A stretch of DNA of 64,000 nt from Azoarcus indigens (GCF_004361735.1 NZ_SNVV01000001.1:186001-250000); one strand, 5' to 3'; shown: positions 1 through 8,688, counted from the first letter of the stretch. Program-made: numbers and translations. Notes: generated from the letters alone by a model not told the origin.

Positions 1-39
1 GATACCGGCCGCTCGTCGTCCTTCCTGTCCTGCATCGGC

Positions 40-561
40 TCATTCCACCTTGCCGAAGCGCAACTCGTAGCACTGCCGCGCCACCTTGGCGAGGTATTGC
101 CGCACCCGCGGCACCGAAACGCCGAGCAGCGCCGCGATCTCGGCATGCGGCAAGCCGTCGAGGCGGCTGTACAGCCAGGCGGCGCGGGCCCTGGCGGAGA
201 GGCCCTGCAGCAACCGGTCCATTTCCATCAAGGCCTCCAGCACCAGCTGACGCTGTTCGGGCGAGGGCGCGAACTGCTCCGGCTCGGCCGCCAGCGCTTC
301 CAGGTAGGCGCGCTCCAGGTCCCGCCGGCGGTACTGGTCCACCACCAGCCCGCGGGCGACCGCGGTCAGGTAGGCGCGCGGCTCGCGCAACTCGGCGAGC
401 GCCGCCTGGCGGGCGCCGAGGATGCGCAGGAAGGTGTCGTGGGCGAGATCGGCCGCCTGCTGCTGGCAGCCCAGCTTGAGGCGCAGCCAGCCGACCAGCC
501 AGCCATGGTGCCCGGCATACAGGCGGGCGACGGAGTCGGGGGAAGCAGTGGCGTGGCTCAA
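40..561 (-). CDS. FecI-like ECF sigma-70 factor
   Basis: A 173-residue extracytoplasmic-function sigma factor. Region 2 lies at about residues 10-75 (with DLAHDTFLRIL) and the region 4 helix-turn-helix at about 115-165 (LPHAEIAALLGVSVPRVRQYL). This architecture and sequence are those of FecI-type iron-starvation sigma factors, which switch on TonB-receptor genes. The start codon is TTG at 561, preceded by a GGAGA Shine-Dalgarno seven bases upstream; no in-frame ATG fits. A Fur-box-like sequence lies about 62 bases upstream. A FecR anti-sigma gene would be expected downstream, which is beyond the window edge, so it cannot be judged. Confidence 0.88.
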   Translation of the reverse strand: MSHATASPDSVARLYAGHHGWLVGWLRLKLGCQQQAADLAHDTFLRILGARQAALAELREPRAYLTAVARGLVVDQYRRRDLERAYLEALAAEPEQFAPSPEQRQLVLEALMEMDRLLQGLSARARAAWLYSRLDGLPHAEIAALLGVSVPRVRQYLAKVARQCYELRFGKVE

Positions 562-622
562 GCGGATTCTCCGGGAGGTCCTGGCTGGCTGAGCCCACGA
601 ACTGCGTCGGTCTCGCTGGCTA

Positions 623-641
623 ATTAGGAATGCTTCTTATT
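623..641 (-). promoter_or_regulatory. Fur-box-like site before the sigma factor gene
   Basis: Read on the minus strand the site is AATAAGAAGCATTCCTAAT. It agrees at 14 of 19 positions with the Fur-type consensus AATGAGAATCATTCTCATT. Iron repression through Fur is the usual control of fecI genes, so this is a plausible operator. The surrounding stretch 562-966 shows no other gene. Confidence 0.45.
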
Positions 642-966
642 ATTGCTTTGATGGCCAGAGACGGTCAATGCACGGTCACGCCAAGGCGCCGCGTCGCCAC
701 GGTCCCTCACCACCCGCTGTAGTTCTTTCCGCCAGATGTAAATACGGCCAGTGCCCGGCCCTCCCCCCCGTGCCGGATGCGCCGGCGCTGCCGGCGGCGC
801 ACAAGCCGCCAACGGCACGTCGCTTGCTGCACTTCTGCCGAGACCGGGCAAGGCCGCTCCCCCTCCTCCCCCTGCTCCTGCTGCCCGGCGCCGGAAGCGC
901 TGCGCTTCCCCTCCCTTTTTTCCCTACGCGAGCGCCCCGGACCATTCCAACTGGAGACCGAAGATC

Positions 967-2175
967 ATGAAGGCTGTCGTATTCCACGCCGTCGGCGACA
1001 TCCGCCTGGAAGACGTCGCGGACCCGGTGATCGAGCAGGACACCGATGCCATCGTCCGCCTCACCACCAGCGCCATCTGCGGCACCGATCTGCATTTCAT
1101 CCGCGGCACCATGGAAGGCCTGCAGCCGGGCACCATCCTCGGCCACGAGGGCACCGGCGTGGTCGAGGAGATCGGCCCCGGCGTGCGCAACCTCAAGGCC
1201 GGCGACCGGGTCGTCATTCCCTCCACCATCGCCTGCGGCTTCTGCGCCTACTGCCGCGCCGGCTACTACGCCCAGTGCGACAACGCCAACCCCAACGGCA
1301 AGCAGGCCGGCACCTCCTTCTACGGCGGACCGCAGCAGACCGGCCCCTTCCAGGGCCTGCAAGCGGAAAAGGCCCGCATTCCCTACGCCAGCGTGAACCT
1401 GGTGAAAATCCCGGACGCGGTGAGCGACGAGCAGGCCCTGATGCTGTCGGACATCTTCCCCACCGGCTACTTCGGCGCCGACATGGCCGGCATCAAGCCC
1501 GGCCACACGGTGGCGGTGTTCGGTTGCGGACCGGTGGGCCAGTTCGTCATCGCCTCCGCCCGGCTGATGCATGCCGGCCGCATCTTCGCGGTGGACGCGG
1601 TGCCGGACCGCCTGGAAATGGCCCGCGCCCAGGGCGCCGAGGTCGTGGATTTCGACGCCGAAGACCCGGTGGCCACCCTGCTGGCGCTCACCGGCGGCAT
1701 CGGGGTGGATTGCGCCATCGACGCGGTGGGTGTGGACGCGGTGCATGCCCACCACGGCCCCGCCGCCGCCGACCCCGCCATTCCGGAGCAGGAAGCGCTG
1801 GCCCCCCGGCTCGCCCCCCACGCCCGTCCCGACGACGGCAACTGGCAGCCGGGCGACGCCCCGGCGCAGGCGCTGGACTGGGCAGTGCGGGCGCTGGCGA
1901 AGGCCGGCACGCTGTCCATCATTGGCGTCTACCCGCCCACCGACAAGGTCTTCCCCATCGGCGCGGCGATGAACAAGAACCTCACGGTGCGCATGGGCAA
2001 CTGCAACCACCGCAAGTACATCCCCGAACTGCTGGAGCTGGTGCGCGCCGGCGTGATCGACCCCGAAGCCATCCTTACCCGCCGCGAACCGCTGACCTCG
2101 GCCACCGAGGCCTACGCCGCCTTCGACAAGCGCAAACCCGGCTGGATGAAAGTGAAGCTGCAGCCGGACACCTGA
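967..2175 (+). CDS. Zinc-dependent alcohol dehydrogenase (MDR family)
   Basis: A 402-residue medium-chain dehydrogenase oxidising an alcohol or aldehyde with NAD(P). Catalytic zinc ligands sit in CGTDLH (about residue 38) and GHEGTG (about 60). The structural-zinc cysteines are in CGFCAYCRAGYYAQC (about 90-104), and the cofactor loop is GCGPVGQ (about 180). An insertion at about 258-300 resembles that of glutathione-independent formaldehyde-dehydrogenase-like members. The ATG at 967 follows GGAGA; a longer frame upstream lacks family similarity. The gene stands alone, followed by a MerR regulator with its own promoter. The natural substrate cannot be told. Confidence 0.88.
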   Translation: MKAVVFHAVGDIRLEDVADPVIEQDTDAIVRLTTSAICGTDLHFIRGTMEGLQPGTILGHEGTGVVEEIGPGVRNLKAGDRVVIPSTIACGFCAYCRAGYYAQCDNANPNGKQAGTSFYGGPQQTGPFQGLQAEKARIPYASVNLVKIPDAVSDEQALMLSDIFPTGYFGADMAGIKPGHTVAVFGCGPVGQFVIASARLMHAGRIFAVDAVPDRLEMARAQGAEVVDFDAEDPVATLLALTGGIGVDCAIDAVGVDAVHAHHGPAAADPAIPEQEALAPRLAPHARPDDGNWQPGDAPAQALDWAVRALAKAGTLSIIGVYPPTDKVFPIGAAMNKNLTVRMGNCNHRKYIPELLELVRAGVIDPEAILTRREPLTSATEAYAAFDKRKPGWMKVKLQPDT

Positions 2176-2284
2176 ACCTCCACCTCCCCCGCCTCCCCGC
2201 GCCTCCGCCGCCCGCCGGCGCGGCGGCGCCTTCCACCCGGCAGGAGCGTGCGGTCCCCCCGGCGGATGCGTCCGTGAAAACGGC

Positions 2285-2315
2285 TTGACTTAGAGCGTGC
2301 TCGAACGCCTAGCAT
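2285..2315 (+). promoter_or_regulatory. MerR-type promoter with 19-bp spacer and operator
   Basis: A -35 TTGACT (2285-2290) and a -10-like TAGCAT (2310-2315) are separated by 19 bp, the stretched spacing typical of MerR-controlled promoters. The dyad GAGC-GT-GCTC (2293-2302) sits inside the spacer, where MerR proteins bind. Transcription would start at about 2322, directly at the ATG at 2323, so the message is probably leaderless. Confidence 0.75.
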
Positions 2316-2322
2316 GCCTTCC

Positions 2323-2727
2323 ATGGACACCTTCCTCAGCATCGACGAAGTCGCCCGCCGCACCGGGCTCAGCGCGCACACCCTGCGCTACTACGAACGC
2401 ATCGGCCTGATCGGGCCTGTGGCGCGCGGCAGCGACGGCCGCCGCCGCTACAGCGCCGCCGATCTGGCCTGGATCGGCTTCCTGCTGCGCCTGCGCGGCA
2501 CCCGCATGCCGGTCGCCAGCATGCAGGCCTTCGCCCGCCTGCGCGTCGCCGGCGACCAGACCGCCGGCGAGCGCCGGCAGATGCTGGAGAAGCACCTGGC
2601 GACGGTAGTAGCCGAGATCGCCACCCTGCAGCAATCGGCGGCCGCGCTGGCCGACAAGATCGCCCACTACCGACGGCTGGAAGACACCGGCGCCGCCCCC
2701 CAACCAACCTCCCGGAGAAAAGAATGA
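2323..2727 (+). CDS. MerR family transcriptional regulator
   Basis: A 134-residue regulator. The N-terminal winged helix-turn-helix is typical (SIDEVARRTGLSAHTLRYYERIGLI, beginning about residue 5) and is followed by a coiled dimerisation helix (about 75-115). It lacks the cysteine cluster of metal-sensing MerR members, so an organic or redox signal is more likely. I chose the ATG at 2323 over the one at 2314, because 2314 overlaps the -10 box of the promoter just upstream. The stop overlaps the start of the next gene (ATGA), so the two are co-transcribed and the regulator very likely controls itself and its partner. Confidence 0.85.
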   Translation: MDTFLSIDEVARRTGLSAHTLRYYERIGLIGPVARGSDGRRRYSAADLAWIGFLLRLRGTRMPVASMQAFARLRVAGDQTAGERRQMLEKHLATVVAEIATLQQSAAALADKIAHYRRLEDTGAAPQPTSRRKE

Positions 2728-3146
2728 GCCCCCTCCCCCTGCCCGAGCCCACCCCGGCCGCCGCCCCCGAAGCCGACCGCTACGCCCGCGGCCTCGCCCG
2801 CCTGCGCGAAATCGACGGCGACGCCGGCGAACGGGTGGTGGACAGCCTCTCCGCCATCGCCCCGGACTTCGCCCGCTATCTGATCGAATTTCCCTTCGGC
2901 GACATCTACTCCCGCCCCGCCCTCGGCCTGCGCGAGCGCGAGATCGCCACCGTGGCCGCGCTCACCGCGCTGGGCAATGCGGCGCCCCAGCTCAAGGTCC
3001 ACATACAGGCGGCGCTGAACGTCGGCGTGTCACGGGACGAAGTGGTGGAAACCATCATGCAGATGGCGGTCTACGCCGGCTTCCCGGCCGCCCTCAACGG
3101 CCTCTCCGCGGCCAGGGAAGTGTTCGCCGCGCCCGCCGCGGGCTGA
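2724..3146 (+). CDS. Carboxymuconolactone decarboxylase family protein
   Basis: A 140-residue alpha-helical protein of the CMD/AhpD fold. The conserved stretch is at about residues 70-125 (REIATVAALTALG, then LKVHIQAALNVGVSRDEVVETIMQMAVYAGFPAALNGL). No CxxC pair is visible, so it is closer to the decarboxylase branch than to peroxidase-active AhpD. It is translationally coupled to the MerR regulator by a 4-base overlap, an arrangement common for small CMD proteins induced by reactive compounds. The exact reaction is not evident. Confidence 0.85.
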   Translation: MSPLPLPEPTPAAAPEADRYARGLARLREIDGDAGERVVDSLSAIAPDFARYLIEFPFGDIYSRPALGLREREIATVAALTALGNAAPQLKVHIQAALNVGVSRDEVVETIMQMAVYAGFPAALNGLSAAREVFAAPAAG

Positions 3147-3175
3147 GCAAGCCGCCGCTGCGCGCCGGCGCCCGG

Positions 3176-3201
3176 GTGGCCGCATCGCAGCAGCGCTGCT
3201 C
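3176..3201 (+). promoter_or_regulatory. Weak candidate enhancer for the first flavoprotein operon
   Basis: CAGCAG at 3188-3193, about 150 bp before the predicted transcription start, is one good half-site of the dyad seen before the other sigma-54 promoters. The left half (GTGGCC, 3176-3181) is poor. CAGCAG also pairs with CTGCTC at 3196-3201 in the opposite arrangement. Confidence 0.25.
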
Positions 3202-3308
3202 CGATCCGGTCACTCCGCCCGCCCCGCCGCTGCGGGAGCGATTCCCCCGGCGCCGACGATTTCCCCGCCAGCGCTGGCACTGCCGCCCACCCGCAAACGC
3301 CCGGCATA

Positions 3309-3325
3309 CCGGCACAACCTTTGCC
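3309..3325 (+). promoter_or_regulatory. Sigma-54 promoter, flavoprotein/ferredoxin pair 1
   Basis: The sequence CCGGCACAACCTTTGCC has GG and GC exactly ten bases apart. It matches the -24/-12 consensus TGGCACG-N4-TTGCW at 9 of 12 defined positions. The predicted start is about 3336, 56 bases before the ATG. Confidence 0.7.
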
Positions 3326-3391
3326 TGACACCCCGCTTCCCCATACGGCGCGCCGCTGTCCGCGTGCCGGAAAACGACAGAGAGAAGCGAG

Positions 3392-4960
3392 ATGCGAGAC
3401 GAAGCGGAATTGCGCCTGCAGGCGGACGTGCTGGTGATAGGCGGCGGGCCGGCCGGAGCGTGGGCGGCATGGAATGCGGCCAGGGCCGGGGCCAGGGTGG
3501 TGCTGGCGGAAAAGGGCTACCTCGGCTCCAGCGGCGCCACCGCGCCGGGCGGCACCAACCTGCTCTACCTGCCGCCGGATGCGGCATTGCGTGAAGCGGC
3601 GGTGCAGCAGCGCATGGAGGGCGGCGGCCAGCTCTCCGAGGCGCGCTGGATACACCGGGTGCTGGACCAGGTCTACGAAAGCCTGCAGCTGGTGGAAGCC
3701 TGGGGCTACCCCTTCCGCCGCGACGAGCACGGCGTGCCGCTGCGCGACCACCTGCAGGGGCCGGAGTACCTGAAGCTGATGCGCAAGGCGGTGCACAGGG
3801 CGGGCGTGCGCATCCTCGACCAGTCGCCGGCGCTGGAGCTGCTGGTGGACGAGCACGGCGTGGGCGGCGCCCGTGGCCTCAGCCGACTGGACGGCCGCCG
3901 CTGGGAAGTACGCGCCGGCGCGGTGGTGATCGCCACCGGCGGCTGCGCCTTCCTCAGCAAGGGCCTGGGCTGCAACGTGCTCACCGGCGAGGGCCTGCTG
4001 ATGGCGGCGGAGACCGGCGCCGAGCTCTCCGGCATGGAGTTCAGCCGTGCCTACGCCCCCAGCGCCGCCTTCGGCACCAACACCCGCGGCCGCACGCTGG
4101 GCTGGGCGAGCTACTACGATCAGCACGGCAAGGTGCTGCATGCAGGCGGCCCGCGCTCGCGCGACTTCCTCGCCAAGGCACTGCTGCAGGGGCCGGTGTA
4201 CGCGGTGCTGGACAAGGCCGACACGCCGGAGAAGCGCGCCATCCTGCGGCGGGCGCACGCCATCTTCTTCCTGCCGCTGGAGCGCGCCGGCATCGACCCC
4301 TTCACCCAGCCCTTCCCGCTGACGCTGCGCTACGAAGGCACGCTGCGCGGCACCGGCGGCCTGCGCCTGACCAGCGACGACTGCGCCACCAGCGTACCCG
4401 GCCTGTACGCCGCCGGCGACGCGGCCACCCGCGAGCGGGTATGCGGCGGCCTCTCCGGCGGCGGCGCCTACAACGCCTCCTGGGCGATCTGCTCCGGCAG
4501 CTGGGCCGGCCACGGCGCGGCGCTGCATGCGCTGGACGCACCGCGGGAACGCAGGCTGCGCCCGGCTGGCGGCGCCGGTCTGCGGCCAGTGCAGGGCAGC
4601 GCACCGATAGACAGCGCCGCCCTGGTCGCCGCGGTGCAATCCCAGGTGCTGCCGCTGGAGATCAACTACTTCCGCAGCGAAGCCGGCCTGCGCCAGGCGC
4701 TGGGCGCGGTGGACGCGCTGTGGCCGGAAGCCGGCGGACTGCCGGACACCCGCACACCGCAGGCAGCGCTGCGCGCCCGCGAGGCAGCGGCGATGGTCGC
4801 CGCCTCGCGCTGGATCTTCAACGCCGCGCTGGGGCGCAAGGAAACACGCGCCTCCCACACCCTGGCCGAGTACCCCGAACTGGACCCGGCGCAGCGCCAC
4901 CGGCTGATCGTCTCCGGGCTGGAGCGCATCGCGCTGCGTACCGAGCCGGTGCCGGCATGA
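3392..4960 (+). CDS. FAD-dependent oxidoreductase, AprA/fumarate-reductase-like (copy 1)
   Basis: A 522-residue soluble flavoprotein of the succinate dehydrogenase/fumarate reductase/adenylylsulfate reductase alpha superfamily. The FAD fingerprint GGGPAG is at residues 17-22 and the second FAD contact LYAAGDAATRERV at about 336. The helical C-terminus contains SRWIFNAALGRKETRASH, which recurs in the other three copies of this window. No signal peptide or transmembrane segment is seen, so it is cytoplasmic. It is followed after 139 bases by a two-cluster ferredoxin, the same layout as AprA-AprB. It probably passes electrons between FAD and the ferredoxin; the substrate is unknown. A sigma-54 promoter lies just upstream. 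Confidence 0.85.
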   Translation: MRDEAELRLQADVLVIGGGPAGAWAAWNAARAGARVVLAEKGYLGSSGATAPGGTNLLYLPPDAALREAAVQQRMEGGGQLSEARWIHRVLDQVYESLQLVEAWGYPFRRDEHGVPLRDHLQGPEYLKLMRKAVHRAGVRILDQSPALELLVDEHGVGGARGLSRLDGRRWEVRAGAVVIATGGCAFLSKGLGCNVLTGEGLLMAAETGAELSGMEFSRAYAPSAAFGTNTRGRTLGWASYYDQHGKVLHAGGPRSRDFLAKALLQGPVYAVLDKADTPEKRAILRRAHAIFFLPLERAGIDPFTQPFPLTLRYEGTLRGTGGLRLTSDDCATSVPGLYAAGDAATRERVCGGLSGGGAYNASWAICSGSWAGHGAALHALDAPRERRLRPAGGAGLRPVQGSAPIDSAALVAAVQSQVLPLEINYFRSEAGLRQALGAVDALWPEAGGLPDTRTPQAALRAREAAAMVAASRWIFNAALGRKETRASHTLAEYPELDPAQRHRLIVSGLERIALRTEPVPA

Positions 4961-5099
4961 GCTGGCGATCCACCCGCGCCGGTGGCCAAGGCCGTACGGC
5001 CGGCCGATCCGCACCGGTACCGCGCCTGTCCGCCCTCGTCCCCCATCGCCTGCGCCAGGCTTCACCCCAGGCCCGGCCCACCTTCCCAGGAAACGCCCG

Positions 5100-5498
5100 A
5101 TGATCGAACTCGTCAGCACCTCCCGCTGCACCGAATGCGGACTGTGCGTCCGCGTCTGCCCCACCAACGTCTTCGACGACCACGACGGCCTGCCGGTGAT
5201 CGCCCGCCAGCACGACTGCCAGACCTGCTACATCTGCGAGGTGTATTGCCCGGTGGATGCGCTCTACGTCGCCCCCTACGGCGATCAGGCGGTGACGGTG
5301 GACGAGGATGCCCTGGCCGCCGACGGCACCCTGGGCAGCTGGCGCGCCGCCATAGGCTGGGGGCGCAAGCGCGTCACCCTGGCGGCGCTGGACACCACGC
5401 CTTTCATCGACCGCATCCTGCCCTCGCAGCCGGCGCTGCCGGCGGAGGAAATCGCCTTCATCCTGGCTGCGCCGGCCAAGGAGCCGGCAGAGGCTTGA
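5100..5498 (+). CDS. 2x[4Fe-4S] ferredoxin, AprB-like (copy 1)
   Basis: A 132-residue ferredoxin with two complete CxxCxxCxxxCP motifs (cysteines 10, 13, 16, 20 and 40, 43, 46, 50), enough for two 4Fe-4S clusters. It then carries a roughly 70-residue tail with the sequence GSWRAAIGWGRKR, a motif shared with the other three ferredoxins here. The ATG at 5100 has AGGAAA upstream. It belongs to the same operon as the preceding flavoprotein and is its likely electron partner. The tail probably docks onto the flavoprotein, as the AprB tail does on AprA; that is inference. Confidence 0.88.
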   Translation: MIELVSTSRCTECGLCVRVCPTNVFDDHDGLPVIARQHDCQTCYICEVYCPVDALYVAPYGDQAVTVDEDALAADGTLGSWRAAIGWGRKRVTLAALDTTPFIDRILPSQPALPAEEIAFILAAPAKEPAEA

Positions 5499-5655
5499 AG
5501 TGCCCCGCTGCCCGCAGCCGGACGGCAGGACGATGATTCGCTTCGCGCTGCTGGCGCCAGCCAGGGGACTTTTGCGGCGCACCCAGCCCAGCGCCGGGGC
5601 CGGCTTCCCCCGGCGGCCTTTCTTCGCGGAGCACCAATACCGCTCGGCGAGGGGC

Positions 5656-5698
5656 GCAACACGCCCTCCCCGCGCAAGGGCCGGGGAGAGCGTGTTGC
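5656..5698. terminator. Bidirectional terminator-like hairpin
   Basis: Left arm GCAACACGC-C-CTCCCC (5656-5671) pairs with GGGGAG-A-GCGTGTTGC (5683-5698) around an 11-base loop. It lies between the convergent ferredoxin and nitroreductase genes. There is no clear T-run, so termination is inferred from position and stem strength. Confidence 0.5.
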
Positions 5699-5726
5699 CC
5701 CGCCAGGGGCGGCAGGGCCTATCGGC

Positions 5727-6305
5727 TCACAGCACTTCGACAACCTGCTCGAAACCCAAGCGCTCCGCGCGCGGGGCGGGCGAGCCGGCAAGGCCGTAGC
5801 CGAGGTTGGCGATGAGGTTGACCCTGTAGCGGCCGTCCGGGAAGAAGGTCTGGTTCAGCAAGTCCGCGTTGAAGCCGCTCATGGGGCCGACGTCCAGGCC
5901 GAGAGCGCGGGCGGCGACGATGAGGTAGGCGGCCTGCAGCGAGCTGTTGCGGAAGGCGGTGGGGTCGACGAGCGCAGGATTGGCCTCGAACAGCTCGCGG
6001 ATCTTGGGGTTGGCCACATGTTCGAAGAAGCGGCTGTCCTGGGCGACGATGACCGTCACCGGCGCGGCCAGGGTCTTCTCCTTGTTGCCGGCGGACAGGG
6101 CTGGCTCCAGCCTGGCCTTGGCCTCGGCGCTGCGCACGAAGACGTAGCGGCCAGGCTGGGCGTTGAAGGCGGTCGGGCCCCATTTCAGCAGTTCGTAGAG
6201 CTGCTGCAGGGTTTCGTCGCCCACGGCGGTGGCTTCGAATTTGCCGTAGGTGCGGGCCTGCACGAAGAGCTGGTCGAGTGCGGCCTGGTGGAGGGGAGTG
6301 CCCAT
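5727..6305 (-). CDS. Nitroreductase family protein, RutE/malonic semialdehyde reductase-like
   Basis: A 192-residue FMN-binding nitroreductase-fold protein. The sequence LLKWGPTAFNAQPGRYVFVRS at about residues 38-58 (serine replaced by threonine in the usual SPSxxN loop) and the C-terminal NLIANLGYG are typical of the RutE/YdfG-linked subgroup. That subgroup reduces aldehydes, quinones or nitro groups with NAD(P)H. The ATG at 6305 follows CAGGAG. It is the last gene of the minus-strand cluster that starts with the TonB receptor at 14384. Its role there is likely reduction of an imported compound or its breakdown product. Confidence 0.85.
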   Translation of the reverse strand: MGTPLHQAALDQLFVQARTYGKFEATAVGDETLQQLYELLKWGPTAFNAQPGRYVFVRSAEAKARLEPALSAGNKEKTLAAPVTVIVAQDSRFFEHVANPKIRELFEANPALVDPTAFRNSSLQAAYLIVAARALGLDVGPMSGFNADLLNQTFFPDGRYRVNLIANLGYGLAGSPAPRAERLGFEQVVEVL

Positions 6306-6384
6306 GGTTTCTCCTGTTGGATGGGTATGGAAACGCGGGGGAAGATCCGGCCTCGCCGGCCGGGTTGGAAAGTCGGGAAGGCGT

Positions 6385-7485
6385 TCAGGCCACGGCCAGC
6401 GCCACGCCGCGGGAAGCCAGCAGCGCGCGGGCGTTGGCGCTGAAGATGCGCTCGCGCTGGGCGGGCTGCAGCGGCGCCCGCAGGATCTGGTCTATCACCG
6501 GCCGCACACTGGGCGCCGGCGCGTAGTCGGTGCCGAGGACGATGCGGTCCTCGCCCAGCACCCGCGCCGCCAGCGCGATGGCCTCGGCGCCGCGGCCGGC
6601 GGCGCCGGTGTCGAACCACAGCCGGTGGAAGCGGGCGCGCACCTCGTCCGCACCGGCGCCCACGCCCAGGCGCTCGGCGTTGAGCGCCACCTGCTCGGCT
6701 ACCAGGGCGATGGTGCCGGCGCCGCCCAGCATGGCGATCTGCACGGTGACGTCAGGGTAGGCGTCGAGGAAATCGCTGAAAGCCAGGGTGATGGCGGCGG
6801 CGGCGAAGCTCCAGCCGGTGTCCAGCAGCGCGCGGATCTCGGCGTTGTCGCTGTGCAGGTGCAGCGGCGGCTGGCCGGGCACCGAGGGGTGGGCGTAGCC
6901 GGTGTGCAGGTAGAGGTGGCTGCGGTTGCGCTGGGCGACCTCGAACAGCGGCCGGAAGCGCTCGGCGCCGGCCAGGCTGGTGAAGCCATTGACCGGCAGC
7001 ACGCCGCCTATCAACCCCAGCTCGGCATGCGCCCGCGCCAGCTCGCGCGCCGACCAGGCCACGTCCGAGCTGGACAGCGCCGCCACCGCGCTGAAGCGCC
7101 GCGGGTGGCGCCGCACCAGCGCGGCGAGGTCATCGTTGTAGGCGGCCCACAGCGGCAGGGTTTCCGCCGCCGGCAGCGCGGCGTCCACGCCCAGCGTGGT
7201 CGGCCAGGACAGCAGCTGGTGCGCGATGCCGTGGGTGTCCAGGTGGTCCAGCCGGGCGTCGATGTCGAACCACTGCGGCCCCACCGGGAAGGCCTCGGAG
7301 CGGCCGTGCGGCGTGCCGGGGCCGGCGCGGTGCAGGTGGCGGCGGCCATCTTCGCCGCCGACGAAGCGCGGCGCCACGCCACGGGCGCTCAGCAGTTCCA
7401 CCGCGCGCGGCGAGAACCAATGGCTGTGGAGGTCGATGAGGCCGCGCGGGGCGGCGGGCGGCGATGCGTCTGAAATCGTGCTCAT
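6385..7485 (-). CDS. Amidohydrolase family (ACMSD-like) protein
   Basis: A 366-residue metal-dependent TIM-barrel hydrolase or decarboxylase. Metal ligands are recognisable as HSH in LIDLHSHWF (about residue 17), a histidine in YLHTGYAHPS (about 190), and the aspartate in VLGTDYAP (about 310). This is the pattern of the amidohydrolase-2 group, which includes aminocarboxymuconate-semialdehyde decarboxylase. I chose the ATG at 7485, preceded by GAGGA, over the GTG two codons upstream. It sits between the ABC binding protein and the nitroreductase, suggesting it acts on the imported substrate. Confidence 0.82.
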   Translation of the reverse strand: MSTISDASPPAAPRGLIDLHSHWFSPRAVELLSARGVAPRFVGGEDGRRHLHRAGPGTPHGRSEAFPVGPQWFDIDARLDHLDTHGIAHQLLSWPTTLGVDAALPAAETLPLWAAYNDDLAALVRRHPRRFSAVAALSSSDVAWSARELARAHAELGLIGGVLPVNGFTSLAGAERFRPLFEVAQRNRSHLYLHTGYAHPSVPGQPPLHLHSDNAEIRALLDTGWSFAAAAITLAFSDFLDAYPDVTVQIAMLGGAGTIALVAEQVALNAERLGVGAGADEVRARFHRLWFDTGAAGRGAEAIALAARVLGEDRIVLGTDYAPAPSVRPVIDQILRAPLQPAQRERIFSANARALLASRGVALAVA

Positions 7486-7509
7486 GGGCACAGTCCTCTG
7501 GGCGGGGGG

Positions 7510-8688
7510 TCAGGTCGGCTTGGGGCGGAAGAAGATGTCGCGCAGCATGCCCCGCTGGGCTTCGAGATCGGCCACCAGGGCATCCGGCGGCGGGCTGCGG
7601 TGCAGGCGCCCGCGCTCGGCGGCGCTGCCGGGGTAGAAGGGCGGCGGCGGCGCGTCCGGCATGGTGCCGAGCTGGTAGGCCTGCTGCGCCACCGCCGCCT
7701 GGCCGCGCGGCGAAAACAGCCAGCTCTTCAGCAGCCGGGCGCTCGCCGGGTGCGGCGCGCCGCCGACCACGCCGAAGCCGAAGGGCACGTTCACCGAGAA
7801 GTCGGGCACGAAACGGATGGCCACCGGCGCGCCCAGCGCCCGCTGCCGCACCACCACCGCCAGGTAGCCCCAGGGGTTGAGCGCCAGCCGGCCCTGGCTG
7901 ACGTAGGTCACGCCGGCATCCGGCCCGGTGAACAGGCCGGCGCGGTGCAGCGCCTGCAAGCGCGGCCGATCCACCACGCCATCGCGCAGCAGGGTGGCGA
8001 AGGCGACGTCGGTGGTGCCGACGGCGGTCACCGGCTTGATGTAGGAGAAGCGGCCCTGCCAGGCCGGCGCCAGCAGCTCGTCGAAGCGCTGCGGCAGCGC
8101 ATCCGCTTCCACCTGCTGGCTGTTGTAGGCGAGGCCGAAGACCTTGGAGAAGGGGTAGTGGGCGCGGTCCGCCTCGTCTCGGTATTCATCCGCCAGCCCT
8201 TCGGCGCTGGCCGGGCGCCAGGGTTCGAAGTAGCCGCGGCGGGCGATCAGCGGCAGCACGTTCACCGGCTGCATCAGCAGGTCGCCCATGCGGTTGCCGG
8301 CCTGGCGCTCGGCGTCTATGCGCGACATCACCTGGGTGGGCGAGACGTGCATGTAGATCACCCGCAGGCCGGGGAAGTCCGCCTGGAAGGCCAGCCACAG
8401 CGGCTCCCATTCGGCATCCACCGCGGCGCCGTAGACCACCACGGTGCGCTGCCCGCCCTGCAGCGCCTCGCGGTACAGGCCGGCGAGTTCGTCGCGGGTA
8501 GCGGCGTTGCCGAACAGGGTGGCTTCGGCTGCTTCGGAAGTCTTAGCGCCCTGCCCTGCTCCGCCGCCCCCACCCTCCGCGCCGCAGCCGGCCAGCGCCC
8601 AGCCGGCGGCACCGGCGAGGCCGGCGCGCAGCAGGCGGCGGCGGCCGGCATCCGCATGGGCAAGGCCGGGGATGAAGAAGCGCTTCAT
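7510..8688 (-). CDS. ABC transporter substrate-binding lipoprotein (family 1)
   Basis: A 392-residue periplasmic binding protein resembling those for iron, thiamine or polyamines (FbpA/PotD group). The N-terminus has twin arginines in RRRLLRAGLAGAAG and a lipobox LAGC (about residue 30), so it is probably a lipoprotein, perhaps Tat-exported. A glycine-rich linker follows. The start at 8688 overlaps the ATPase stop (ATGA), showing translational coupling. Together with the ATPase and the double-domain permease it makes one importer. The ligand cannot be read from sequence. Confidence 0.85.
   Translation of the reverse strand: MKRFFIPGLAHADAGRRRLLRAGLAGAAGWALAGCGAEGGGGGAGQGAKTSEAAEATLFGNAATRDELAGLYREALQGGQRTVVVYGAAVDAEWEPLWLAFQADFPGLRVIYMHVSPTQVMSRIDAERQAGNRMGDLLMQPVNVLPLIARRGYFEPWRPASAEGLADEYRDEADRAHYPFSKVFGLAYNSQQVEADALPQRFDELLAPAWQGRFSYIKPVTAVGTTDVAFATLLRDGVVDRPRLQALHRAGLFTGPDAGVTYVSQGRLALNPWGYLAVVVRQRALGAPVAIRFVPDFSVNVPFGFGVVGGAPHPASARLLKSWLFSPRGQAAVAQQAYQLGTMPDAPPPPFYPGSAAERGRLHRSPPPDALVADLEAQRGMLRDIFFRPKPT

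Noticed and set aside
751..966. N-terminal extension of the alcohol dehydrogenase frame
   Set aside because: The extension is proline/alanine/arginine-rich without family similarity, and the ATG at 967 has a good ribosome site and the normal family start.
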